Assembly: GCA_003024785.1 (NCBI GenBank)
Contig: PUQB01000046.1
Coordinates: forward strand, 784,889-848,888
Direction of reading: 5' to 3'
From: Selaginella tamariscina
Taxonomy: Eukaryota > Streptophyta > Lycopodiopsida > Selaginellales > Selaginellaceae
DNA length: 64,000 nt
Shown here one piece after another: positions 48,201 to 58,996 of the stretch. How positions within the stretch are numbered: position 1 is the first letter of the stretch; the number at the start of each line of letters is the position of its first letter. The notes under the pieces were generated by a model, which was not told the origin of the DNA, searched no databases, and saw nothing but the letters and a program-made list of their open reading frames with translations. The position numbers were made by a program, and so were the translations under genes.

Positions 48201-48399
48201 GCGTCTCAGTAGACCTGGCGACCTAGTCTGGGATATTGGTTCCGGAACCGGGTCATCATTGTTAGCTGCCGTCGAGCTCGGAAGGAATATTATAGGAACC
48301 GAGAAGAGTTTCGAACTCTCTAGGTTGGCAACAAACAAGCTTGCAGAGAACATTAGACCAGAAGATTACCTACTCAAACACCTCCACGTCCAAGCGTAA
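45221..48399 (+). CDS. ParB-like domain / beta-class DNA amino-methyltransferase fusion carried by the MULE
   Basis: Exons 45221-46121, 46165-46381, 46437-47027, 47074-47941, 47988-48106 and 48153-48399; introns of 43-55 bp. Residues 1-150 are Lys/Glu-rich and disordered. A ParB/sulfiredoxin-like domain follows (ICRIHSNEVVRRVNPGDLD ... FSCWDGNHRLQALQKLY, exon 1). Exons 2-4 hold an unrecognised helical region. Exon 4 then has NLIILDLPNELVYG, in the place of the DPPY motif, and a strand-helix region. Exon 6 has IQPKSVRLMQLLIERLSRPG and LVWDIGSGTGSSLLAAVELG, then RNIIGTE: the motif X/I/II order of beta-class N6-adenine/N4-cytosine methyltransferases (Pfam N6_N4_Mtase). ParB-methylase fusions are known in phages and bacteria. 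Lesions in this copy: frame change at about 45,600-45,690, TAA at 46116, and a frame mismatch at the exon 2/3 join. Confidence 0.8.
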
Positions 48400-48531
48400 C
48401 TGGTGGTTCGAGAACTGCAGCTTTACTTAAGATGAAGAAGAAACTTTAGCTAATGTATATTGAGTAATAAATTAAGCTAATATAAAAAAAATTAAAAAGA
48501 AATACAACAGTTTTAATAGAATTCTTTTTTG

Positions 48532-48643
48532 CCGACTGAGGCCAATACTGCCGACCAGAAAGAATATTCCAAAATATTCTAGAATATTCTTGAATATTCG
48601 AGCCCAGGCCTCCTGGGCCCCAAGCCTCCAAATGGCGACACTC
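48532..48643. repeat. MULE right terminus: GCCGAC motifs, AATATTC cluster and TIR
   Basis: GCCGACTGAGG at about 48532 and GCCGACCAG at about 48551 mirror the left-end GCCGACTGG set. 48559-48600 holds four GAATATTC/AATATTCTAG units. TIR is at 48608-48643, with CAGGCCTCCTGGGCCCC giving a small palindrome. Confidence 0.85.
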
Positions 48644-49260
48644 GACATACAGCAACTGGAAACAGTTAAAATTACAGATTGTTCTCTTTACCCGAACGAT
48701 GCGGCTCTTGGCATTGTCTGGGCACCGGATGGTCGGTGGGTCTCATGGGTTTAGAAACCGATGCATTCCTCTTCAATTCAAGACTCCGAAGCTCTCTTGT
48801 GGGCGATTGTCATACTGAGAGCTACATTGACGTGTCCCTCGCTCTTGGATATGGATTTCTTGACACAGTTGGAGGGGAATCGACGCTCATGTCTTTCAGT
48901 GTGCTTTTTGTTGATCCTATTTTACGTTGTTCTCTCAGTTACATTACATATAGTATTAAAGCAACTCACGAGACGTCCCATTAGAAGTGTTCGCTCTTAT
49001 ACACATTGTGAGTTGTTTGATGTGTTATGTCATGTGTCTGCAGAGTATGGGTAGCTCTGCGTCTGCCTCTGTTGCGGGTGGTTCAAAACGATCTTGGCTT
49101 AAAAATAATTTAAGTCCTAACAAATCTTTTGTTTATCAATCCATAAGTGTTTTGCATAAAGACACGCACATATGTCCGGCAATTTTGATATCACCAATCA
49201 AAATCTCTCTCACAGGTTACTGTATGCAAAGATTGACCCAGAAATAATATTTGATATCCA
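48644..49260 (+). repeat. Right half of dispersed repeat R2 with captured coding pieces
   Basis: Starts with the right target duplication GACATACAG, then CAACTGGAAACAGTTAAA as in R1 (37314-37331). 48715-48900 parallels 37373-37510 (GGCTCTTGGCATTG, AAACCGATGCAT, GAGAGCTACATTGACG). 49020-49120 looks like a splice acceptor followed by a start (MGSSASASVAGGSKRSW), probably another captured gene piece. No complete gene. Confidence 0.6.
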
Positions 49261-49359
49261 GGGCAATTTGTGTATATATCATGCTGTTTGACTCTTATAA
49301 ATTTCATAAAAAGGTAGTTCTTATCCATATATAAATACGGATATGAATTCCACTTTGTG

Positions 49360-50470
49360 TAAACGTGCATATATTAACAAAAACGCAAAAGTGCACATGC
49401 GGGTGTACGATGGCCTCTATTGTCATCGTGCTCATCGTGCTCATCCATATCTTGCATCATTATATTGTTTATCTCAATAACCTTCTCCCGAAGCACTTCG
49501 TCAACTTCTTCACACTGAAACAAAAACTTACCAATATGATTTTATTATAAACTGACCAATTTATGAAATTACCATCATCGCACCATCGACCTTGCTCTTT
49601 AACCCGTCATACACCTAAGCGATTGATTGATACATAGTCAATTCTGCACACACATACGCACCACTCACACACACACACAGTAGTACTCACCATGTCTTTA
49701 AATTGCATGATTCCCACTTTATGGACAGGAGGTAGACGCAGACACTTAACTAGGCTGCGATCTAGATAGTTAAAGGCACTAGAGAGTGAATTGACTATTA
49801 ACATATAGATTCTCCACTGGTTGAGAAACTCGTTCAAGAAGGACACACCTTCCTTCTCCTCGAGTGCAGGAATAACCTGTTTAATTCACATAAGTTATCA
49901 ATGTACACCCACATGTATGTACCTTCGACTTGGTGTATTCTTCATATATTTGCTTATAGTGCTCATACAGTAGGTGCTTAATCACCATTCTTCATGCACA
50001 ATGTATAGACGTTGCTGAAATTAGAAGACAGGTTGGTTAACTGAATGCAACATAACACACATGCGCACGCACACACACAAAAGAGTTCAGTACGTGTAGA
50101 GCATAATGCGCTCGTGAAAAGTGAATTCCTTAGCAGAATCAGTCTCGAGCAAGTTTATCAGCTTGGTGATATCCTTTTGTATGATGGCCCATCCCTCCTC
50201 AAATTCTAGCAGCTCACTTTCCCTTTGACATGATCAAGATTTAAGGCTTTTGAAACTGAAAGGGAAATGGATCACGAGTAAAACAAAACCAAATCTTCAA
50301 AGTTATGGTGTTGTGTGTGTGTTAGTGTGTGATAGAGAGAGATTTAGTGCACAAATACCCACCTCTAGGAATTGCAGAGCTGCTCTAATTGTAGGACCGC
50401 TGAAACCTAGGGTTCTAAGCTTCATTTATATCCTACAGGACCCACGCGTTCACGTGAGATATCAAAGTAT
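49360..50470 (-). pseudogene. Cullin N-terminal fragment, copy 3
   Basis: Minus strand from ATG 50231 to about 49373, with the same five-exon structure as copy 1. An extra base just after the ATG (CATGTCAAAGGG) puts a stop at codon 6. Downstream exons still read EGWAIIQKDITKLI, EKEGVSFLNEFLNQWRIYML and SSAFNYL, then VGIMQFKDM. The upstream flank (50320-50470) contains CCTCTAGGAATTGCAGAG and CACGCGTTCACGTGAG, as in copies 1 and 5. Confidence 0.72.
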
Positions 50471-50479
50471 GTATGTGAC

Positions 50480-52710
50480 TGCCACATAAAAATATTCTTG
50501 AAGCTCATTTTGATTCTTTACGCCGGTCGGAACTAGGTAAACCAAGGTCTCTTAATGTTAATTTAGTCTTGACTGTTTCAGAGTTTGTCTTCCACCATGG
50601 CTTAATAGGGCCTTGAAGCGATATTATTTGAACACGTTTGTTTCAAGTGATTGTAATGATACTTGGTCCGTTGGGTGGTAAGTAAAGTTTCAAAAGGTGT
50701 TCAGTCCAAAACTTATCTAAGCAAAGGACAACGAGGGTGAAGTATACGAGTGAGCTTTTTGCAAACCAATCTTTATTCATTGCCCAAGGCTAGTGCAATA
50801 CAGTTGTTCATCGCCCCTTAGCTCCACTTGAAGAACTTTGCTATCCAGGTAACTTATATAATTTATATTTTAACATTGTAATTATTTATTTTTGTAGTTT
50901 GTACGAATGGATGGACAAATATGTGAATATGGTACTTTATGCTTGCATTTTATAATAAACAATGGTGTACCTTTATGTTATGGCTTTGGAATCTAATTTA
51001 GTTGCAAGTCATGGCTTTAAGATTTCTATAGGCAAGAAATTATTTTATTTTATTATCTTGTTAGATTTTAATATAATCTTGCCTGAATATATAAGTAAAT
51101 ATCATAATAGTTAAATTTTAAAACATATATAACAAGATAATGTTCCATCTTGCAAGTTCTCATTTTAAATAGTTTAATCATTGTTTAAATCATGCATGGT
51201 TTTCTTTCTTCTTGTATATAATATTTGAAGTGATGCACAATTTCTCTCCAATGTGTATATTTTGTCATGCATGGTTTTTGTTTGTTATGAATGTAATGAA
51301 GTATCATTCTTATTTTCCTTCAATGGAAGAAAGATAAATAAAGATCCATAAAATAATAAATAGATTAAATAATATTGAATAGAATTATAAACTAATTGCT
51401 TCTCCAGAGCTTCAAACCCATTGTACATATTGTAATTAAAATATTATATCTTGCTTAGTATGCTTTTTCGTTGGATAAATAAAGTCCAAGAGGTTGAATA
51501 TTAGTAAGTTGATTTAAAATAATAATTAATGAGATACCTGTTTTCTTGTGTTAATGAGCAAATGTCCAACGATGTCTTTAATGTAATCCATAATCCTAGT
51601 CGCAACACATCTTACATATCGATCCCTCCTTACCCTTTTATCTACATTCTATAAAAGATTTAGCGTTTTGTAATTTTTGTTTCTTTTTTAGAGCTTGATG
51701 AACTAACCTCTTTCGATTGAAGCTATTGCTCTCTCTCTCACATTGGAGAGCAAGAATGCACTCCAAAGGATCTGTATGAAATTCAACCCTAAAGTTATTA
51801 ATTGTAATAATACTCAAGACAAAGCTGTAATGTGCAAGACCAAGGTGGTGATATCAAGACCGGCTTGGTACCTAAATTTGTGACATGTCCAATGTGTGAT
51901 TGCCCTTACACATGGGGACTCTCTTGCAAATGCCTCTCTTTCAAACATGTTTATGGAATTATATAGGTGGTATTGAGATAGTGGAACATGCATTGAGCAA
52001 TATTTACATATACATATAATCTATATATACAAGTGTGTATATATGTATGTGTAGTAGTGTATGTCGGTATGTATGTAGCGTACATAGGTATGTAATCTAT
52101 GTGTAATCTACAGATGTGGTGTAGCTTGTTGGCCAGTATGTTTAAGATATAGAGAGAGAGAGGAGAGGTGCTTGATTGCATGAAGACCGTGAATCGCTTT
52201 ACTGAATTGAACACAAAGGATGAAAAACTAGTTGAATGTGCCGTCACACACACACACAAGATTCTAAGAGTTGCAGATTAGGGTTCTATATGATTCGTGG
52301 AGCTGATGATGAGCCAGGTCCTGTTCAATGTCTATTCTGCAAGTGAAATGTTTCCCTCGGCGGATAAGTACTCCTCCATTGTTCTAAGGAACATTACTTT
52401 GACCTCGTGGCCTTTGTTTAACAGCATTATCACTATTGAACTACCAGTGTGTGTGATGTGCTTATTTGACTTTCAATAGATAATTGTGCACAACACACAC
52501 ACATGTATATTACTTGTGTGTGTGCCACACATAATGAGAAACACTACGATGCACAATACAGCTCCAAAACACACACTGTAGATAGACGCTACAGCTGCAA
52601 CAAGACAACGAAGGTGTAACTCATCACATGTGGCAATGAAAAACGCTGGAGTTGTGGCTACCAAAAAAATTTCTCGTACACCAGCAAGACATTCAGCCCT
52701 TTCTCTTAAT
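50480..52710 (+). repeat. Segmental-duplication unit 1 (paralogue of 56040-58300)
   Basis: Near-colinear with 56040-58300: AACTAGGTAAACCAAGGTC, GTTGTTCATCGCCCC, ACATATATA-rich block, GAGAGCAAGAATGCACTCC, GGTGTAGCTTGTTGG, GATTCGTGGAGCTGATGA, TAGATAGACGCTACAGCTG. 51730-51960 resembles a decayed reading frame (NALQRICMKFNPK) without a full-length frame. 50880-51560 is AT-rich. No gene supported. Confidence 0.7.
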
Positions 52711-53154
52711 CATAATTAATTAAATTAATCATTTTAATGATTTTATATACATTTATAAAGAGTTAATGCATTTCATTTATATTTATGATTTGGTATATAT
52801 AAGTTTTTTTTTTTTTTAAATACATAACTTTTTTCATATTCATAATTTATTAATTAATTATCATTAATTCAAGAGGGGCTGAATTGTGAAAGCTTTCCAT
52901 TTATTGATTTTTTTATCAATACATAAGTGTTTGCATGCTGACACACACATATGTCCGTCTGTACACATAGCACACAGAGTCGTCTAAATGCAATTCTCAT
53001 ATCACCACTGTATGCATCTTTTTCTCACACATAGAGGTTATTGTGTACAAAGTTTGACCAGAGTTAAATTATTATTTATAATGCAAGTAAAACAGCACTC
53101 TGTATTACATAAACTGCCCTGTAATATGTATATGAATTATGCTTTCCGTAGATT
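52711..53154 (-). repeat. 3' flank of the cullin repeat (unit between R-type repeat and MITE)
   Basis: Shares AAGAGGGGCTGAATTGTGAAAGC, CATAGCACACAGAGTCGTC and CTGCCCTGTAATATG with 37610-37930 and, inverted, with 3430-3640, and partly with 58300-58505. AT-rich, with no coding frame. Confidence 0.6.
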
Positions 53155-53662
53155 AATAAAAGGAAAATTATATTTATATCTTTAAAATTTATCATATTTA
53201 CATAATATATTATCCTTAGAAGTTTTATATTTACATATAAACCCTTAAATTTTAATTTAAAACTTCATAAATTTTAAAATTAAAAATTAAAAATCATTTT
53301 TAAAACATTAATAAGAATTTATAATTAATTTATATTTTTATTATATTTAAGTCCAAAATACAACCTATTGAACATATATATCACAATATAATATAATTAT
53401 TTTTAAAAATATTTCATTTTTATTATGATAATTTTTTGACATTTAACATTTAATAAACTTTAATTATTTCATTTGTAAAATATTATAAATTAAATATATA
53501 TTTTTAAATTAATATTGTTATTTTAAAAATCAAAATATTATAATTGAAAATTTTAAAATGTATATATGTAAATTTAGAATTTTAGAAGAGTATATACGTA
53601 AATATAAACTTCTAAGGTATATAAATATGATAAATTTCATGGATAAATGTAATTTTCCCTTA
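53155..53662. mobile_element. AT-rich MITE inserted in the cullin repeat
   Basis: About 500 bp with inverted ends: left AGGAAAATTATATTTATA, right (reverse strand) AGGGAAAATTACATTTATC. It splits a sequence that is continuous in copy 2 (GATTAACAAAAAACAAAA near 37925); flanks suggest a TAA or TTAA duplication. Interior is A/T only in long stretches with no reading frame. A second copy lies at 58506-58996. Confidence 0.7.
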
Positions 53663-54780
53663 ACAAAAACACAAAAATTTACACACGTCGGGTGGACGGG
53701 TATGGCCTCTATCCTCACAACGCTCATCCATGTATTGCATCATTATATTCTTTATTTCAACAACCTTCTCCCCAAGCACTTCATCACCTTCTTCACACTA
53801 AAACAACAAAGTCACGAATATGATTTTAATATAAATGAACCAATTTATGAAATTATCATCATCGTTCCGTCGACCTTGCTCTTTAATCCCTCGTACACCT
53901 AAGCGATTGATTGATACATAATCAGCTCTCACACATGCACACACTCACGTACACACATACACACACAATAGTACTCACCATGTCTTCAAATTGCATGATT
54001 CCCACTTCATGGACAGGAGGGAGACACAGATAGTTAACGACGATGGTGCGATCTACGTAGCTAAAGGCGCTAGAAAGTGATTTGAGATGGACATATAGAT
54101 TCTCCACTGGTTAAGAAACTCGTTCAAGAAGAACACATTCCGTCCCTCGAGTGCAGGAATAACCTATTTAATTCACATAAGTTATCAATAGACACACGTG
54201 TATGTACCTTTGACTTGATATATTCTTCATATATTAGCTTGTAGTTCTCATACAGCAGCCGCTTATGCAAATTATTATTACAGCACAAATTGTAGACGTT
54301 GCTGGAATCAGAAGACATGTTGGTTAACTGAATGCAACATAACACACGTGCGCGCGCACAAAAAGAGTTCAATACGTGTACAACATCATGCGATCGTGAT
54401 AAGTGAATTCCTTAGCAGAGTCACTCTCGAGCAAGTTTATCAGCTTGGTGATATCCTTTTGTACGATGGCCCATCCCTCCTCAAATTTTAGCAGCTCACT
54501 TTCACTTGACATGATCAAGATTTTAGCCTTTTGAATTTTTATACTGGAAGGGAATGGATCACAAAGCAGATCTTCGAAGTTATGTCGTCGTGTCCTGCGA
54601 ACCGTGCGTCCGATCATCGAGGAGTGCGAGAGAGAGATTTAGTGCACTAATACCCACATCAAGAAATAGCAGAGCCGCTCTAATCGTATAAGCTTCATTT
54701 AAATCCTATAGGCCCCACGCGTTGAGCCTAGACACGTGAGATATCAACGTACGTGTGTGGACTGCCACAGGAATATTCTT
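53663..54780 (-). pseudogene. Cullin N-terminal fragment, copy 4 (best preserved)
   Basis: Minus strand from ATG 54512 to about 53670. Exon 1 is fully open (SESELLKFEEGWAIVQKDIT ... HDRMMLYT); exon 2 reads NVYNLCCNNNLHKRLLYENYK and EEYIKSK in frame. Exon 3 starts VIPALEGRNVFFLNEFLNQW, but one base is missing at ATGTCCATCTCAAA (compare ATGTCCATACTCAAA in copy 2), shifting the rest: SSAFSYVDRTIVVNYLC and VGIMQFEDM follow in another frame. An extra ~15-base stretch lies just 5' of the ATG. Confidence 0.75.
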
Positions 54781-54900
54781 GAAGTTCAATTTTGATGGTG
54801 AACGGTCACAAGAATATTCTTGAAACTTATTTTGAGTTCTGAACATGGTTATGGAATTATATAAGTGGTAATTGGATAGTGAAAGCAGCAGCTATCGTAT
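54781..54900. other. Junction between cullin copies 4 and 5
   Basis: Contains two diverged copies of the GAATATTCTTGAA(G/A)(T/C)T segment seen upstream of the other cullin copies, then GTTATGGAATTATATAAGTGG as at 51953, and abruptly the 3' flank of copy 5. This marks a duplication breakpoint. Confidence 0.5.
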
Positions 54901-56010
54901 AAATGTCATAAAAGGTAGTTCTTGTCATATATAAATACGTATATGAATTCCGCTTTGTATAGACGAGTATGTATTAACAATAACGCAAAAGTGCACGTGC
55001 GGGTGTACGATGGCCTCTATCGGTCATCATGCTCGTCCTCTTGCATCATTATACTGCTTATCTCAGTGACCTTCCCCAAGCACTTCGTCAACTTCTTCAC
55101 ACTGAAAAAAATAAATTACCAAATATTTTATTATAAACGGACCAATTTATGAAATTACCATCATCGCACCATTGACCTTGCTCTTTAACCCGTCATACAC
55201 CTAAGCGATTGATTGATACATAGTCAGTTCTGCACACACATACGCACACGCACACACTCACTCTCACACACACACACAATAGTACTCACCATGTCTTTAA
55301 ATTGCATGATTCCCACTTTATGGACAGGAGGGAGACACAGATAGTCAACGATGACAGTGCGATCTAAGTAGCTAAAGGCACTAGAAAGTGATTTGACTAT
55401 GGACATATAGATTCTCCACTGGTTGAGACTCGTTCAAGAAGGACACACCTTCCTTCTCCTCGAGTGCAGGAATAACCTATTTAATTCACATAAGTTATCA
55501 ATGTAGACCCACATGTATGTACCTTTGACTTGGTGTATTCTTCATATATTTGCTTATAGTGCTCATATAGCAGGTGCTCATTCTTCATGCACAAATTATA
55601 GACGTTGCTGGAATTAGAAGATAGGTCGGTTAACTGAATGCAACATAACACACACGTGCGCACGCACACACACAAAAGAATTTAATACGTGTAGAGCATC
55701 ATGCGGTCGTGAGAAGTGAATTCCTTAGCACAATCACTCTCGAGCAAGTTTACCAGCTTGGTGATATCCTTTAGTATGATGGCCCATCCCTTCTCAAACT
55801 CTAGCAACTCACTTTTCCTTGACATGATCAAGATTTAAGCTTTTTGATACTGAAAGGGAAATGAATTAAAAAACCAAATCTTCAAAGTTATAGTGTTGTG
55901 TGTGTTAGTGTGTGATAGAGAGAGATTTAGTGCACAAATACCCACCTCTAGGAATCGCAGAGCCGCTCTAATTGTAGGACCGCTGACGCGTTCATGTGAG
56001 ATATCAAAGT
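54901..56010 (-). pseudogene. Cullin N-terminal fragment, copy 5
   Basis: Minus strand from ATG 55825 to about 54975. It reads MSRKSELLEFEKGWAIILK in exon 1, VYNLCMKNEHLLYEHYKQI in exon 2 and VIPALEEKEGVSFLNE in exon 3, where two bases are missing (ACGAGTCTCAACC), then MSIVKSLSSAFSYLDRTVIV in a new frame and VGIMQFKDM. Closest to copy 3 in flanks; the two are about 5.6 kb apart in a tandem duplication. Confidence 0.73.
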
Positions 56011-58505
56011 ATGTACATGACTGCCACAAAAATATTCTTGAAGCTCATTTTGATTTTTTATGGGCTGTCGGAATTAGGTAAACCAAGGTCTCTTAATGTT
56101 AATTTAGTTTTGACTGTTTCAGAGTTTGTCTTCTGCCATGGCCTAATAGGGCCTTGAAACGATATTGTCTGAACACGTTTCAAGTGATTGTAATGATACT
56201 TGGTCCGTTGGGTGGTAAGTAAAGCTTCAACAACTGTTCAGTCCAAAACTTCAGCTAAGCAAAGGACAACGAGGGTGAAGTATACGAGTGAGTTTCTTGC
56301 AAACCAATCTTTATTCATTGCCCAAGGCTAGTGCAATACACGGCGTCCTCCAGTTGTTCATCGCCCCATAGCTCCACTTGTTGTCCAGGTAACTTATGTA
56401 ATTTAATTTTAACATTGTAATTATTTATTTTTGTAGTTTGTATGGATGGATGGGAATCACATGTGGTAGATATGCATATATGTGAATATCATACTTTACG
56501 CTTGCATCTTATAATGATAATGGTGTACCTTTATGTTATGGCTTTAGAGAATGTTAAAATTTAATTTAGTTGCAAGTCATGGCCCTAAGATTTCTATAGG
56601 TAAGAAATTATTTTATTTTATTATCTTGTTAGATTTTAATATAATCTTGCCTGAATATATAAGTAGATATCATAATAGTTAAATTTAAAAACATATATAG
56701 CAAGATAATGTTGCATCTTACAAGTTCTAATTATAAATAGTTTAATCATTATTTAAATTATGTATGGTTTTTTTCATCTTGTATATAATATTTGAAGTGA
56801 TGCACAATTTCCCTCCAATGTGTATTTTTTGTCATGCATGATTTTTATTTATTATGAATGTATAGAAAATGAGGATTAAATGAAGCGTCATTCTTATTTT
56901 TCATCAGATAAATAAGGATCCACAAAATAATAAATAGATTAAATAATATTGAATAGAATTATAAACTAATTGCTTTTCCAAAGCTTCAAACCCATCATAA
57001 ATATTGTAGTTGAAATATTATATCTTGCTTAGTATGCTTTCCGTTGGATAAATAAAGTTCAAGAAGTTGAATATCAGTAAGCTGATTTAAAATAATAACT
57101 ACTTGAGATACATGTTTTCTTGTGTTAATGGGCAAATGTCCAATAATGTCTTTAATGTAATTCACAATCCTAATCACAACACATCTTACCTATCAATCCT
57201 TCGTTACCTTTTTATCTACATTCTATAGAAGATTTAGCGTCTTGTAATTTTTGTTTCTTCTTTGGAGCTTGATCACCTAATCTCTTCTATTCAAGCTATT
57301 ACTCTCTCTCTCACATTGGAGAGCAAGAATGCACTCCAAAGGATCTGTATGAAATTCAACCCTAAAGTTACTAATTATAATAATATGCAAAGTTGTAATG
57401 TGCAAGACCAAGGTGGAGATATCAAGACCGGCTTGGTACCTAAATTTGTGACATGTCCAATAGGTGATTGCCCTTACACATGGGACTCTCTTGCAAATGC
57501 CTCTCTTTCAAACATGTTTATGGAATTGTATAGTTGGTATTGAGACAGTGGAACATGCATTGAGCAGCAGCACAATATATATATCTATATATACAAGTGT
57601 GTATATATGTATGTGTAGTAGTGTATGTCGGTATGTATGTAGCGTACATAGTATGTAGTCTATGTGCAATCTACAGATGTGGTGTAGCTTGTTGGACAGT
57701 ACGTTTAAGATATATATATATAGAGAGAGAGGTGCTTGATTGCATGTAATATTTAAGCCCGTGAACCACTTTAGGGTTTTGAACACAAAGGATGAAAACT
57801 AGTTGAATGTGCCGTCACATACATACATACGTACATACATTATAATATATATAGAGAGAGAGAGAGATGGACGCAGGATTCTGAAGATATGCCAATGCTA
57901 AAAGAGAATATTCAAGTATCTTCTTGGATTTTAAGAGTTGTAGTTTAGGGTTCTATATGATTCGTGGAGCTGACGATGGCAGGTCCTGTTCAATGTCTAT
58001 TCTGCAAGTGAAATGTTTCCCTCGGCGGATAAGTACTCCTCCATTGTTCCAAGGAACATTACTTTGACCTCGTGGCCTTTGTTTAGCAGCATTATCACTA
58101 TTGAACTACCAGTGTGTGTGATGTGCTTATTTGATTTTCAATAGATAATTGTGCACAACACACACACACAGTTGTATATATACTTGTGTGTGTGCCACAC
58201 ATAATGAGAAACACTACGATGCACAATACAGCCCAAAACACACACTGTAGATAGACGCTACAGCTGCAACAAGACAACGAAGGCTATAACTCATCACATG
58301 TGACACACACATATGTCCAGTCTGTACACATAGCACACACAGTCGTCTAAATGCAATTCTCATATCACCACTGAATGCATACACATAGAGGTTATTGTAT
58401 ACAAAGTTTGATTCGAAATATGAAATTATTATTTATAATGCATGTAAAACAGCACTCTGTATATACATAAACTGCTCTGTAATATGTATATGAATTATGC
58501 TAGAT
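56011..58505 (+). repeat. Segmental-duplication unit 2 (paralogue of 50480-53154)
   Basis: Colinear with unit 1 at an offset of about 5.4-5.6 kb. 57262-57543 is the longest surviving reading frame (LTLESKNALQRICMKFNPK ... VPKFVTCPIGDCPYTW), a short Cys-containing piece I do not recognise; its unit 1 equivalent is broken. It ends in the flank of the second MITE. No complete gene. Confidence 0.68.
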
Positions 58506-58996
58506 TAATAAAAGGGAAAATTATATTTATACCTCTAAAACTTATTATATTATATATATATCCTTAGAAATTTTATATTTACATATATATCCTTAAAATT
58601 TTAATTTAAAACTTCATAAATTTTAAAATTAAAATTAAAAAACATTTTTAAAAATTAATAAGAATTTAAAATTAATTTGTATTTTATTATATTTAGGTTC
58701 AAAATATAACCTATTGAAAATATATATCACAATATAATATAATTATTTTTAAAAATATTTTATTTTTACTATGATAATTTTTAATATTTAACATTTAATA
58801 AATTTTAATTATTTCATTTGTAAAATATTATGAATTAAAATATATTTTTTAAATTATTATTATATTTTAAAAATCAAGATATTATGATTGAAATTTTTAA
58901 AAAGTATATATGTAAATTTAAAATTTTAAAATGGTACATATGTAAATATAAAACTTCTAATGATATATATATAAATACGATAAATTTCAGGGTATC
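58506..58996. mobile_element. Second copy of the AT-rich MITE, right end truncated
   Basis: Begins TAAAAGGGAAAATTATATTTATACC and follows 53155-53640 closely, but the last ~25 bases with the right inverted repeat are replaced at about 58990 by unrelated sequence (AGGGTATCTG). The truncation marks the end of the duplicated segment. Confidence 0.65.

Larger units (their letters stand above)
40030..48643. mobile_element. Mutator-like element carrying a transposase and a ParB-methyltransferase gene
   Basis: 8,614 bp bounded by 9-bp direct repeats GACATACAG (40021-40029, 48644-48652). The ends form imperfect inverted repeats of about 35 bp: the left reads GGTCTCGGCG then GGAGGCT..GG and CAGGAGGC; the right, on the other strand, reads GAGTGTCGCC then GGAGGCT..GG and CAGGAGGC at the same spacing. 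A 9-bp duplication is typical of MULEs. Two divergent genes share the interior: an apparently intact three-exon transposase (minus) and a six-coding-exon ParB/DNA-methyltransferase gene (plus) with a repeated 5' array. GCCGACTG motifs and AATATTCTAGAATATTC-like motifs lie near both ends. Confidence 0.92.

Noticed and set aside
45221-48399. Captured plant host methyltransferase (for example CMT/DRM or MT-A70 type)
   Set aside because: Motif order (IV before I) and the ParB domain fit the prokaryotic beta-class N6/N4 group, not plant C5 enzymes, and no MT-A70 block is visible.
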